DNA of 64,000 nucleotides from Aedes albopictus (lineage: Eukaryota; Arthropoda; Insecta; Diptera; Culicidae): positions 46,163,464-46,227,463 of the forward strand of contig NC_085138.1 in assembly GCF_035046485.1 (NCBI RefSeq). Direction: 5' to 3'. Shown piece after piece: positions 1 to 14,255 of this stretch; within the stretch, counting starts at the first letter, position 1; each line of letters starts with the position of its first letter. The position numbers and the translations under genes were made by a program. Below the pieces are notes generated by a model that searched no databases, had not been told where the DNA came from, and saw nothing but the letters and a program-made list of their open reading frames with translations.

Positions 1-640
1 GCTGATGATCAGAGGAGCAGTCCAAACGCATGGGTTTATTGTTATAAATGATTTTAGGCACTGAACGTATGAACACACTCGCTTGACACTTCCTCGACAT
101 ATTTTCGAAAAACTCGTGCTTTTATGGTGATACGGTAAACATGGCACCATTCTAACGTCAAATGGGGGCTGGATAACAAGTTGAATATTTAGTTAAGGTT
201 ATGTGCACTCGATAACTTGCTTGACCCAATCTCACCCCCATTCTTAATATTTAGACATAGGGTCAAAAATATTGAATTTTTGAATAAAAAGTGCATTGAC
301 AGCTCGCTTTTTTCGTTGCATCAACCGGGTAATACCTACAGCTAACCACTTTTAAGATAATTTATGGTTGGGTACTTGTGTAAAACATTACGAAGGAGAA
401 TTTTTTTCAGAGTGATTTACTAGTAGTTTCATCATATAAGTTTAGCCACAAATTTAACAAAAAAAATGATTATTGCTAAACATCTTATTTTTCATCATGA
501 CGTGTGAAAACATCTTCTCTTTGAAATAATATAAAGTTATCAATATAAATTAGCGATAGTTGATGAGCTATTTCCAATTTTATGTTTCTCCGTTTTGACC
601 CAATCTCACCCCCCAGACCCATTGTCACCCCCATCGACGG
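1..640. other. AT-rich intergenic DNA, no gene seen
   Basis: No open frame of note and no recognisable domain. A C-rich phrase (TTGACCCAATCTCACCCC) occurs at 221-238 and again at 595-612, so this may be a fragment of a dispersed element. The satellite begins abruptly at 641, about 30 bases after the second copy. Confidence 0.5.
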
Positions 641-3600
641 TATAGAAAATATTTGACGAATAAAATAAATTTTTAACGAAATAACAGTTTCACCAAACCG
701 TCCCTAGTTGAAAGAAGACACACTGAGCTATCATCCGACGGGTAGCATGAATACTGAATCGTAAAAAATATGCACTTTGAGGAATTTTTGTATTTTGGGA
801 GTTTCAAGGAATTTCACTTTAGAAAATATTTGACGAATAAAATAAATTTTTAACGAAATAACAGTTTCACCAAACCGTCCCTAGTTGAAAGAAGACACAC
901 TGAGCTATCATCCGACGGGTAGCATGGATACTGAATCGTAAAAAATATGCACTTTGAGGAGTTTTTGTATTTTAGTGGTTCAAAGGAATTTCACTATAGA
1001 AAATATTTGACGAATAAAATAAATTTTTAACGAAATAACAGTTTCACCAAACCGTCCCTAGTTGAAAGAAGACACACTGAGCTATCATCCGACGGGTGGC
1101 ATGGATACTGAATCGTAAAAAATATGCACTTTGAGGAGTTTTTGTATTTTAGTGGTTCAAAGGAATTTCACTATAGAAAATATTTGACGAATAAAATAAA
1201 TTTTTAACGAAATAACAGTTTCACCAAACCGTCCCTAGTTGAAAGAAGACACACTGAGCTATCATCCGACGGGTAGCATGAATACTGAATCGTAAAAAAT
1301 ATGCACTTTGAGGAATTTTTGTATTTTGGGAGTTTCAAGGAATTTCACTTTAGAAAATATTTGACGAATAAAATAAATTTTTAACGAAATAACAGTTTCA
1401 CCAAACCGTCCCTAGTTGAAAGAAGATACACTGAGCTATCATCCGACGGGTAGCATGAATACTGAATCGTAAAAAATATGCACTTTGAGGAGTTTTTGTA
1501 TTTTAGTGGTTCAAAGGAATTTCACTATAGAAAATATTTGACGAATAAAATAAATTTTTAACGAAATAACAGTTTCACCAAACCGTCCCTAGTTGAAAGA
1601 AGACACACTGAGCTATCATCCGACGGGTGGCATGGATACTGAATCGTAAAAAATATGCACTTTGAGGAGTTTTTGTATTTTAGTTGTTCAAAGGAATTTC
1701 ACTATAGAAAATATTTGACGAATAAAATAAATTTTTAACGAAATAACAGTTTCACCAAACCGTCCCTAGTTGAAAGAAGACACACTGAGCTATCATCCGA
1801 CGGGTAGCATGGATACTGAATCGTAAAAAATATGCACTTTGAGGAGTTTTTGTATTTTAGTGGTTCAAAGGAATTTCACTATAGAAAATATTTGACGAAT
1901 AAAATAAATTTTTAACGAAATAACAGTTTCACCAAACCGTCCCTAGTTGAAAGAAGACACACTGAGCTATCATCCGACGGGTAGCATGGATACTGAATCG
2001 TAAAAAATATGCACTTTGAGGAGTTTTTGTATTTTAGTGGTTCAAAGGAATTTCACTATAGAAAATATTTGACGAATAAAATAAATTTTTAACGAAATAA
2101 CAGTTTCACCAAACCATCCCTAGTTGAAAGAAGACACACTGAGCTATCATCCGACGGGTAGCATGGATACTGAATCGTAAAAAATATGCACTTTGAGGAG
2201 TTTTTGTATTTTAGTGGTTCAAAGGAATTTCACTATAGAAAATATTTGACGAATAAAATAAATTTTTAACGAAATAACAGTTTCACCAAACCGTCCCTAG
2301 TTGAAAGAAGACACACTGAGCTATCATCCGACGGGTGGCATGGATACTGAATCGTAAAAAATATGCACTTTGAGGAGTTTTTGTATTTTAGTGGTTCAAA
2401 GGAATTTCACTATAGAAAATATTTGACGAATAAAATAAATTTTTAACGAAATAACAGTTTCACCAAACCATCCCTAGTTGAAAGAAGACACACTGAGCTA
2501 TCATCCGACGGGTAGCATGAATACTGAATCGTAAAAAATATGCACTTTGAGGAATTTTTGTATTTTGGGAGTTTCAAGGAATTTCACTTTAGAAAATATT
2601 TGACGAATAAAATAAATTTTTAACGAAATAACAGTTTCACCAAACCGTCCCTAGTTGAAAGAAGATACACTGAGCTATCATCCGACGGGTAGCATGAATA
2701 CTGAATCGTAAAAAATATGCACTTTGAGGAGTTTTTGTATTTTAGTTGTTCAAAGGAATTTCACTATAGAAAATATTTGACGAATAAAATAAATTTTTAA
2801 CGAAATAACAGTTTCACCAAACCGTCCCTAGTCGAAAGAAGACACACTGAGCTATCATCCGACGGGTAGCATGGATACTGAATCGTAAAAAATATGCACT
2901 TTGAGGAGTTTTTGTATTTTAGTGGTTCAAATCAATTTCACTATAGAAAATATTTGACGAATAAAATAAATTTTTAACGAAATAACAGTTTCACCAAACC
3001 GTCCCTAGTCGAAAGAAGACACACTGAGCTATCATCCGACGGGTAGCATGGATACTGAATCGTAAAAAATATGCACTTTGAGGAATTTTTGTATTTTGGG
3101 AGTTTCAAGGAATTTCACTTTAGAAAATATTTGAAGAATAAAATAAATTTTTAACGAAATAACAGTTTCACCAAACCGTCCCTAGTTGAAAGAAGATACA
3201 CTGAGCTATCATCCGACGGGTAGCATGAATACTGAATCGTAAAAAATATGCACTTTGAGGAGTTTTTGTATTTTAGTTGTTCAAAGGAATTTCACTATAG
3301 AAAATATTTGACGAATAAAATAAATTTTTAACGAAATAACAGTTTCACCAAACCGTCCCTAGTTGAAAGAAGATACACTGAGCTATCATCCGACGGGTAG
3401 CATGAATACTGAATCGTAAAAAATATGCACTTTGAGGAATTTTTGTATTTTAGTGGTTCAAATCAATTTCATTATAGAAAATATTTGACGAATAAAATAA
3501 ATTTTTAACGAAATAACAGTTTCACCAAACCGTCCCTAGTTGAAAGAAGACACACTGAGCTATCATCCGACGGGTGGCATGGATACTGAATCGCAAAAAA

Positions 3601-6600
3601 TATGCACTTTGAGGAGTTTTTGTATTTTAGTGGTTCAAAGGAATTTCACTATAGAAAATATTTGACGAATAAAATAAATTTTTAACGAAATAACAGTTTC
3701 ACCAAACCGTCCCTAGTTGAAAGAAGATACACTGAGCTATCATCCGACGGGTAGCATGAATACTGAATCGTAAAAAATATGCACTTTGAGGAATTTTTGT
3801 ATTTTGGGAGTTTCAAGGAATTTCACTATAGAAAATATTTGACGAATAAAATAAATTTTTAACGAAATAACAGTTTCACCAAACCATCCCTAGTCGAAAG
3901 AAGACACACTGAGCTATCATCCGACGGGTAGCATGGATACTGAATCGTAAAAAATATGCACTTTGAGGAATTTTTGTATTTTGGGAGTTTCAAGGAATTT
4001 CACTATAGAAAATATTTGACGAATAAAATAAATTTTTAACGAAATAACAGTTTCACCAAACCGTCCCTAGTTGAAAGAAGACACACTGAGCTATCATCCG
4101 ACGGGTAGCATGGATACTAAATCGTAAACAATATGCACTTTGAGGAGTTTTTGTATTTTAGTGGTTCAAAGGAATTTCACTATAGAAAATATTTGACGAA
4201 TAAAATAAATTTTTAACGAAATAACAGTTTCACCAAACCGTCCCTAGTCGAAAGAAGACACACTGAGCTATCATCCGACGGGTAGCATGGATACTGAATC
4301 GTAAAAAATATGCACTTTGAGGAATTTTTGTATTTTGGGAGTTTCAAGGAATTTCACTATAGAAAATATTTGACGAATAAAATAAATTTTTAACGAAATA
4401 ACAGTTTCACCAAACCATCCCTAGTCGAAAGAAGACACACTGAGCTATCATCCGACGGGTAGCATGGATACTGAATCGTAAAAAATATGCACTTTGAGGA
4501 GTTTTTGTATTTTAGTGGTTCAAATCAATTTCACTATAGAAAATATTTGACGAATAAAATAAATTTTTAACGAAATAACAGTTTCACCAAACCATCCCTA
4601 GTTGAAAGAAGATACACTGAGCTATCATCCGACGGGTAGCATGGATACTGAATCGTAAAAAATATGCACTTTGAGGAGTTTTTGTATTTTAGTGGTTCAA
4701 ATCAATTTCACTATAGAAAATATTTGACGAATAAAATAAACTTTTAACGAAATAACAGTTTCACCAAACCGTCCCTAGTCGAAAGAAGACACACTGAGCT
4801 ATCATCCGACGGGTGGCATGGATACTGAATCGTAAAAAATATGCACTTTGAGGAGTTTTTGTATTTTAGTGGTTCAAAGGAATTTCACTATAGAAAATAT
4901 TTGACGAATAAAATAAATTTTTAACGAAATAACAGTTTCACCAAACCGTCCCTAGTCGAAAGAAGACACACTGAGCTATCATCCGACGGGTAGCATGAAT
5001 ACTGAATCGTAAAAAATATGCACTTTGAGGAATTTTTGTATTTTGGGAGTTTCAAGGAATTTCACTTTAGAAAATATTTGACGAATAAAATAAATTTTAA
5101 ACGAAATAACAGTTTCACCAAACCATCCCTAGTTGAAAGAAGATACACTGAGCTATCATCCGACGGGTAGCATGGATACTGAATCGTAAAAAATATGCAC
5201 TTTGAGGAGTTTTTGTATTTTAGTGGTTCAAAGGAATTTCACTATAGAAAATATTTGACGAATAAAATAAATTTTTAACGAAATAACAGTTTCACCAAAC
5301 CGTCCCTAGTTGAAAGAAGACACACTGAGCTATCATCCGACGGGTAGCATGGATACTGAATCGTAAAAAATATGCACTTTGAGGAGTTTTTGTATTTTAG
5401 TGGTTCAAATCAATTTCACTATAGAAAATATTTGACGAATAAAATAAATTTTTAACGAAATAACAGTTTCACCAAACCGTCCCTAGTTGAAAGAAGACAC
5501 ACTGAGCTATCATCCGACGGGTGGCATGGATACTGAATCGTAAAAAATATGCACTTTGAGGAGTTTTTGTATTTTAGTGGTTCAAAGGAATTTCACTATA
5601 GAAAATATTTGACGAATAAAATAAATTTTTAACGAAATAACAGTTTCACCAAACCGTCCCTAGTTGAAAGAAGACACACTGAGCTATCATCCGACGGGTA
5701 GCATGAATACTGAATCGTAAAAAATATGCACTTTGAGGAATTTTTGTATTTTGGGAGTTTCAAGGAATTTCACTTTAGAAAATATTTGACGAATAAAATA
5801 AATTTTTAACGAAATAACAGTTTCACCAAACCGTCCCTAGTTGAAAGAAGATACACTGAGCTATCATCCGACGGGTAGCATGAATACTGAATCGTAAAAA
5901 ATATGCACTTTGAGGAGTTTTTGTATTTTAGTTGTTCAAAGGAATTTCACTATAGAAAATATTTGACGAATAAAATAAATTTTTAACGAAATAACAGTTT
6001 CACCAAACCGTCCCTAGTCGAAAGAAGACACACTGAGCTATCATCCGACGGGTAGCATGGATACTGAATCGTAAAAAATATGCACTTTGAGGAGTTTTTG
6101 TATTTTAGTGGTTCAAATCAATTTCACTATAGAAAATATTTGACGAATAAAATAAATTTTTAACGAAATAACAGTTTCACCAAACCGTCCCTAGTTGAAA
6201 GAAGACACACTGAGCTATCATCCGACGGGTGGCATGGATACTGAATCGCAAAAAATATGCACTTTGAGGAGTTTTTGTATTTTAGTGGTTCAAAGGAATT
6301 TCACTATAGAAAATATTTGACGAATAAAATAAATTTTTAACGAAATAACAGTTTCACCAAACCATCCCTAGTCGAAAGAAGACACACTGAGCTATCATCC
6401 GACGGGTAGCATGGATACTGAATCGTAAAAAATATGCACTTTGAGGAATTTTTGTATTTTGGGAGTTTCAAGGAATTTCACTATAGAAAATATTTGACGA
6501 ATAAAATAAATTTTTAACGAAATAACAGTTTCACCAAACCGTCCCTAGTTGAAAGAAGACACACTGAGCTATCATCCGACGGGTAGCATGGATACTAAAT

Positions 6601-9600
6601 CGTAAACAATATGCACTTTGAGGAGTTTTTGTATTTTAGTGGTTCAAAGGAATTTCACTATAGAAAATATTTGACGAATAAAATAAATTTTTAACGAAAT
6701 AACAGTTTCACCAAACCGTCCCTAGTCGAAAGAAGACACACTGAGCTATCATCCGACGGGTAGCATGGATACTGAATCGTAAAAAATATGCACTTTGAGG
6801 AATTTTTGTATTTTGGGAGTTTCAAGGAATTTCACTATAGAAAATATTTGACGAATAAAATAAATTTTTAACGAAATAACAGTTTCACCAAACCATCCCT
6901 AGTCGAAAGAAGACACACTGAGCTATCATCCGACGGGTAGCATGGATACTGAATCGTAAAAAATATGCACTTTGAGGAGTTTTTGTATTTTAGTGGTTCA
7001 AATCAATTTCACTATAGAAAATATTTGACGAATAAAATAAATTTTTAACGAAATAACAGTTTCACCAAACCGTCCCTAGTTGAAAGAAGACACACTGAGC
7101 TATCATCCGACGGGTGGCATGGATACTGAATCGCAAAAAATATGCACTTTGAGGAGTTTTTGTATTTTAGTGGTTCAAAGGAATTTCACTATAGAAAATA
7201 TTTGACGAATAAAATAAATTTTTAACGAAATAACAGTTTCACCAAACCATCCCTAGTCGAAAGAAGACACACTGAGCTATCATCCGACGGGTAGCATGGA
7301 TACTGAATCGTAAAAAATATGCACTTTGAGGAATTTTTGTATTTTGGGAGTTTCAAGGAATTTCACTATAGAAAATATTTGACGAATAAAATAAATTTTT
7401 AACGAAATAACAGTTTCACCAAACCGTCCCTAGTCGAAAGAAGACACACTGAGCTATCATCCGACGGGTAGCATGGATACTGAATCGTAAAAAATATGCA
7501 CTTTGAGGAGTTTTTGTATTTTAGTGGTTCAAATCAATTTCACTATAGAAAATATTTGACGAATAAAATAAATTTTTAACGAAATAACAGTTTCACCAAA
7601 CCGTCCCTAGTTGAAAGAAGACACACTGAGCTATCATCCGACGGGTAGCATGGATACTGAATCGCAAAAAATATGCACTTTGAGGAGTTTTTGTATTTTA
7701 GTGGTTCAAAGGAATTTCACTATAGAAAATATTTGACGATTAAAATAAATTTTTAACGAAATAACAGTTTCACCAAACCATCCCTAGTCGAAAGAAGACA
7801 CACTGAGCTATCATCCGACGGGTAGCATGGATACTAAATCGTAAAAAATATGCACTTTGAGGAATTTTTGTATTTTGGGAGTTTCAAGGAATTTCACTAT
7901 AGAAAATATTTGACGAATAAAATAAACTTTTAACGAAATAACAGATTCACCAAACCATCCCTAGTCGAAAGAAGACACACTGAGCTATCATCCGACGGGT
8001 AGCATGGATACTGAATCGTAAAAAATATGCACTTTGAGGAATTTTTGTATTTTGGGAGTTTCAAGGAATTTCACTATAGAAAATATTTGACGAATAAAAT
8101 AAATTTTTAACGAAATAACAGTTTCACCAAACCGTCCCTAGTTGAAAGAAGACACACTGAGCTATCATCCGACGGGTAGCATGGATACTAAATCGTAAAC
8201 AATATGCACTTTGAGGAGTTTTTGTATTTTAGTGGTTCAAAGGAATTTCACTATAGAAAATATTTGACGAATAAAATAAATTTTTAACGAAATAACAGTT
8301 TCACCAAACCGTCCCTAGTCGAAAGAAGACACACTGAGCTATCATCCGACGGGTAGCATGGATACTGAATCGTAAAAAATATGCACTTTGAGGAATTTTT
8401 GTATTTTGGGAGTTTCAAGGAATTTCACTATAGAAAATATTTGACGAATAAAATAAATTTTTAACGAAATAACAGTTTCACCAAACCATCCCTAGTCGAA
8501 AGAAGACACACTGAGCTATCATCCGACGGGTAGCATGGATACTGAATCGTAAAAAATATGCACTTTGAGGAGTTTTTGTATTTTAGTGGTTCAAATCAAT
8601 TTCACTATAGAAAATATTTGACGAATAAAATAAATTTTAAACGAAATAACAGTTTCACCAAACCATCCCTAGTTGAAAGAAGATACACTGAGCTATCATC
8701 CGACGGGTAGCATGGATACTGAATCGTAAAAAATATGCACTTTGAGGAGTTTTTGTATTTTAGTGGTTCAAAGGAATTTCACTATAGAAAATATTTGACG
8801 AATTAAATAAATTTTTAACGAAATAACAGTTTCACCAAACCGTCCCTAGTTGAAAGAAGACACACTGAGCTATCATCCGACGGGTGGCATGGATACTGAA
8901 TCGTAAAAAATATGCACTTTGAGGAATTTTTGTATTTTGGGAGTTTCAAGGAATTTCACTTTAGAAAATATTTGACGAATAAAATAAATTTTAAACGAAA
9001 TAACAGTTTCACCAAACCATCCCTAGTTGAAAGAAGATACACTGAGCTATCATCCGACGGGTAGCATGGATACTGAGTCGTAAAAAATATGCACTTTGAG
9101 GAATTTTTGTATTTTGGGAGTTTCAAGGAATTTCACTATAGAAAATATTTGACGAATAAAATAAATTTTTAACGAAATAACAGTTTCACCAAACCGTCCC
9201 TAGTTGAAAGAAGACACACTGAGCTATCATCCGACGGGTAGCATGGATACTAAATCGTAAACAATATGCACTTTGAGGAGTTTTTGTATTTTAGTGGTTC
9301 AAAGGAATTTCACTATAGAAAATATTTGACGAATAAAATAAATTTTTAACGAAATAACAGTTTCACCAAACCGTCCCTAGTCGAAAGAAGACACACTGAG
9401 CTATCATCCGACGGGTAGCATGGATACTGAATCGTAAAAAATATGCACTTTGAGGAATTTTTGTATTTTGGGAGTTTCAAGGAATTTCACTATAGAAAAT
9501 ATTTGACGAATAAAATAAATTTTTAACGAAATAACAGTTTCACCAAACCATCCCTAGTCGAAAGAAGACACACTGAGCTATCATCCGACGGGTAGCATGG

Positions 9601-12552
9601 ATACTGAATCGTAAAAAATATGCACTTTGAGGAGTTTTTGTATTTTAGTGGTTCAAATCAATTTCACTATAGAAAATATTTGACAAATAAAATAAATTTT
9701 TAACGAAATAACAGTTTCACCAAACCGTCCCTAGTCGAAAGAAGACACACTGAGCTATCATCCGACGGGTGGCATGGATACTGAATCGTAAAAAATATGC
9801 ACTTTGAGGAGTTTTTGTATTTTAGTGGTTCAAAGGAATTTCACTATAGAAAATATTTGACGAATAAAATAAATTTTTAACGAAATAACAGTTTCACCAA
9901 ACCGTCCCTAGTCGAAAGAAGACACACTGAGCTATCATCCGACGGGTAGCATGAATACTGAATCGTAAAAAATATGCACTTTGAGGAATTTTTGTATTTT
10001 GGGAGTTTCAAGGAATTTCACTTTAGAAAATATTTGACGAATAAAATAAATTTTAAACGAAATAACAGTTTCACCAAACCATCCCTAGTTGAAAGAAGAT
10101 ACACTGAGCTATCATCCGACGGGTAGCATGGATACTGAATCGTAAAAAATATGCACTTTGAGGAGTTTTTGTATTTTAGTGGTTCAAAGGAATTTCACTA
10201 TAGAAAATATTTGACGAATAAAATAAATTTTTAACGAAATAACAGTTTCACCAAACCGTCCCTAGTTGAAAGAAGACACACTGAGCTATCATCCGACGGG
10301 TAGCATGGATACTGAATCGTAAAAAATATGCACTTTGAGGAGTTTTTGTATTTTAGTGGTTCAAATCAATTTCACTATAGAAAATATTTGACGAATAAAA
10401 TAAATTTTTAACGAAATAACAGTTTCACCAAACCGTCCCTAGTTGAAAGAAGACACACTGAGCTATCATCCGACGGGTGGCATGGATACTGAATCGTAAA
10501 AAATATGCACTTTGAGGAATTTTTGTATTTTGGGAGTTTCAAGGAATTTCACTTTAGAAAATATTTGACGAATAAAATAAATTTTAAACGAAATAACAGT
10601 TTCACCAAACCATCCCTAGTTTAAAGAAGATACACTGAGCTATCATCCGACGGGTAGCATGGATACTGAATCGTAAAAAATATGCACTTTGAGGAGTTTT
10701 TGTATTTTAGTGGTTCAAAGGAATTTCACTATAGAAAATATTTGACGAATAAAATAAATTTTTAACGAAATAACAGTTTCACCAAACCGTCCCTAGTTGA
10801 AAGAAGACACACTGAGCTATCATCCGACGGGTAGCATGGATACTGAATCGTAAAAAATATGCACTTTGAGGAGTTTTTGTATTTTAGTGGTTCAAATCAA
10901 TTTCACTATAGAAAATATTTGACGAATAAAATAAATTTTTAACGAAATAACAGTTTCACCAAACCGTCCCTAGTTGAAAGAAGACACACTGAGCTATCAT
11001 CCGACGGGTAGCATGAATACTGAATCGTAAAAAAATATGCACTTTGAGGAGTTTTTGTATTTTAGTGGTTCAAATCAATTTCACTATAGAAAATATTTGA
11101 CGAATAAAATAAATTTTTAACGAAATAACAGTTTCACCAAACCGTCCCTAGTCGAAAGAAGACACACTGAGCTATCATCCGACGGGTAGCATGAATACTG
11201 AATCGTAAAAAAATATGCACTTTGAGGAGTTTTTGTATTTTAGTGGTTCAAAGGAATTTCACTATAGAAAATATTTGACGAATAAAATAAATTTTTAACG
11301 AAATAACAGTTTCACCAAACCGTCCCTAGTTGAAAGAAGACACACTGAGCTATCATCCGACGGGTAGCATGGATACTGAATCGTAAAAAATATGCACTTT
11401 GAGGAATTTTTGTATTTTGGGAGTTTCAAGGAATTTCACTATAGAAAATATTTGACGAATAAAATAAATTTTTAACGAAATAACAGTTTCACCAAACCGT
11501 CCCTAGTTGAAAGAAGACACACTGAGCTATCATCCGACGGGTAGCATGGATACTGAATCGTAAAAAATATGCACTTTGAGGAGTTTTTGTATTTTAGTGG
11601 TTCAAAGGAATTTCACTATAGAAAATATTTGACGAATAAAATAAATTTTTAACGAAATAACAGTTTCACCAAACCGTCCCTAGTTGAAAGAAGACACACT
11701 GAGCTATCATCCGACGGGTAGCATGGATACTGAATCGTAAAAAATATGCACTTTGAGGAGTTTTTGTATTTTAGTGGTTCAAATCAATTTCACTATAGAA
11801 AATATTTGACGAATAAAATAAATTTTTAACGAAATAACAGTTTCACCAAACCGTCCCTAGTCGAAAGAAGACACACTGAGCTATCATCCGACGGGTAGCA
11901 TGAATACTGAATCGTAAAAAAATATGCACTTTGAGGAGTTTTTGTATTTTAGTGGTTCAAAGGAATTTCACTATAGAAAATATTTGACGAATAAAATAAA
12001 TTTTTAACGAAATAACAGTTTCACCAAACCGTCCCTAGTTGAAAGAAGACACACTGAGCTATCATCCGACGGGTAGCATGGATACTGAATCGTAAAAAAT
12101 ATGCACTTTGAGGAATTTTTGTATTTTGGGAGTTTCAAGGAATTTCACTATAGAAAATATTTGACGAATAAAATAAATTTTTAACGAAATAACAGTTTCA
12201 CCAAACCGTCCCTAGTTGAAAGAAGACACACTGAGCTATCATCCGACGGGTAGCATGAATACTGAATCGTAAAAAATATGCACTTTGAGGATTTTTTGTA
12301 TTTTGGGAGTTTCAAGGAATTTCACTATAGAAAATATTTGACGAATAAAATAAATTTTTAACGAAATAACAGTTTCACCAAACCATCCCTAGTCGAAAGA
12401 AGACACACTGAGCTATCATCCGACGGGTAGCATGAATACTGAATCGTAAAAAATATGCACTTTGAGGAATTTTTGTATTTTGGGAGTTTTAAGGAATTTC
12501 ACTATAGAAAATATTTGACGAATAAAATAAGTTTTTAACGAAATAACAGTTT
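641..12552 (+). repeat. 177-bp satellite array, left arm (about 67 copies)
   Basis: Head-to-tail monomers recur at exactly 177 bp (the AGAAAATATT landmark at 644, 821 and 998). 11,912 bp equals about 67.3 units. Copies are nearly identical and have very few indels: an extra A in the run near 11030, 11210 and 11910. Variation is concentrated in one block of about 40 bp before the TATAGAAAATA landmark. It takes three main forms: TTTTAGTGGTTCAAAGG, TTTTGGGAGTTTCAAGG, and one with CAAATCAATTTCAC. Most of the rest of the monomer is conserved. Rare marker variants recur at multiples of 177 bp, showing higher-order duplication. The monomer has no long open frame. A similar array lies inverted at 21379-32010. 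A role in heterochromatin or small-RNA production is inference only. Confidence 0.97.
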
Positions 12553-12645
12553 GAGATTTGAACATATGCATACACATTTTTTTTTCACCATTTATGATCT
12601 TCTATCTCTCCTTAAAAAGTATGCATTCACCCATCATGACCCCCC

Positions 12646-13557
12646 GGAATCGGTTCCGGAACACTACCGGTTCAGATATGGTCTGATACTGTTTTCCGGC
12701 TAACCGTTCATCACGTTATCGAAAATGCCGCTGTTGGATGTGTCGCATCCATGGGTTTGGTTCTCTTTTATGTTTGGCAACTTCTGGTGGGACATCCGGA
12801 ATCGGTTCCGGAACACTACCGGTTCTGATATGGTCTGATACTATTTTCCTGCTTACCGTTCATCAGATTATCGAAAATGCCGTGGTTTGATGTGTCGCAT
12901 GCATGGGTTTGGTTCTCTTTTATGTACGGCCATTTCCGGCGGAACATCTGGAACCGGTTCCGGAACACTACCGGTTCAGACATGATCTGATGCTATTTTC
13001 TTGTTAACCGTTCATCAGATTACCGAAAATGCCGCTGTTTGATGTGTCGCATGAATGAGTTATGTTCAATTTTATATTTTGCCACGTCCGGCGGGACACC
13101 CAGAGCCGGTTCTGGAACACTACCGGTTCAGATATGATCTGATACTATTTTCCGGCTAACCGTTCATCAGGTTATCGAAAATGCCGCTGTTTGATGTGTC
13201 GCATGAATGAGTTATGTTCAATTTTATATTTGGCCACTTCCGGCGGGACACTCAGAACCGGTTCCGGAACACCACCGGTTCTGATATGGTCTGGGACTGT
13301 TTTCCTGCTAACCGTTCATCAGATTATCGAAAATGCCGTGGTTTAATGTGTCGCATGCATGGGTTTGGTACTCTTTTATATTTGGCCACTTCCGGCGGGA
13401 CATCCGGAACCGGTTCCGGAACACTACCGGTTCAGATAGTGTCTGAGACTATTTTCCTGCTTACCATTTATCAGATGATCGAAAATGCCGTGGTTTGATA
13501 TGTCGCATGCATGGGTTTGTTGCATTTTCATGTCTGGCCCCTCCCAGGGGTACCCTT
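12646..13557 (+). repeat. 152-bp tandem repeat, six diverged copies
   Basis: Units begin near 12646, 12798, 12950, 13103, 13254 and 13406, each opening with a GGAACCGGTTCCGGAAC-like palindromic core. Each continues through ACCGGTTCAGATATGGTCTG, an ATCGAAAATGCCG segment and a TGTCGCATGCATGGGTTTG segment. Copies are clearly more diverged than those of the 177-bp satellite. Directly downstream (13558-13700) is a seventh, more distant relative containing TGGCCATAACTCCGGAAC. The position just upstream of a LINE 5' region suggests repeats of a retrotransposon untranslated region, but an independent minisatellite is equally possible. Short open frames inside (for example 13214-13498) are by-products. 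Confidence 0.85.
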
Positions 13558-13762
13558 CCGGAACACCTAAATGGCCATAACTCCGGAACGGCTGAACCGA
13601 TCTGAACCATTTTCAATAGGAAACAATGGGACTATACGCCGCGTCGAATGAACCATCGGTCATTAAAATCGGTTGAGGTTTACTGCCAAAAAGTGATGTG
13701 AGTTTTTTGTACACACACATACACACACACACACACACGCACACACATACACACACACAGGA
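13558..13762 (+). repeat. LINE-terminal-like sequence ending in a CA microsatellite
   Basis: A segment of a type widespread in mosquito non-LTR elements: it contains ATGGCCATAACTCCGGAAC, then CAATAGGAAACAATGGGAC and GAATGAACCATCGGTCATT. It ends in an imperfect (AC)n tract at about 13711-13759, interrupted by AT and GC steps. Simple-repeat tails of this kind are typical 3' ends of some LINE clades. I infer that this is the 3' end of one element abutting the 5' end of the next. The family name is not certain. Confidence 0.5.
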
Positions 13763-14255
13763 GGTGGGAGCTAGGGGCTTGTTCCCTAGCGCCAATGAAA
13801 AACCACCAGTTGGCACTTTCTCTGCCCCGTACACCCTCTAGGAGGTGGAAAAGTGACCGAGCGCCTAACTCCATAGGTGGCTCAAAAGAAGGCGTGCCGC
13901 TGAGCACATTAGGACCGATACCAGTTAGGTCCTAATTACGGTATACTGGCTGCAAAGACTAGGATTTCCCAAGGATTTAATCAACACGACGCTATGGAGC
14001 TGGTTTGCGTATTATTCCACTTCCTTACTAAGAATGGGTGACACCGTTCTGAAACGGCATTTGGGCTAATGGTACGTTTGCCCCCGTCCCGTTAAAACCG
14101 TGGCAGGCCTCCTAGTACGTTCAAAACTCGCCACCTTAGCTGGTGGAAAGTAGGCTCAGTTGAAGATTCCTGACTAGCGTCGATCGGCTCTGATTACGGT
14201 ACCCCATGAAGGACCGTGACAACCTTATCATGGCCTCCCTGTTACATAGACAACC
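13763..14255 (+). other. Probable 5' untranslated region of a LINE
   Basis: A GC-balanced non-coding stretch between the CA tract and the ORF1 start at 14256. It has no open frame. It contains a short inverted pair, AGGACC...GGTCCT, near 13911-13934. Base composition differs sharply from the AT-rich surroundings. The assignment rests on its position directly before a LINE-like ORF1. Confidence 0.45.

Noticed and set aside
641..12552. Regular repeats that could be taken for a CRISPR array
   Set aside because: There are no distinct repeats and unique spacers; the whole 177-bp unit is repeated. It is a eukaryotic satellite.
13613..13907. Two overlapping minus-strand frames with runs of CVCVCV
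   Set aside because: They are translations of the (AC)n microsatellite and its flank, with no conserved features.
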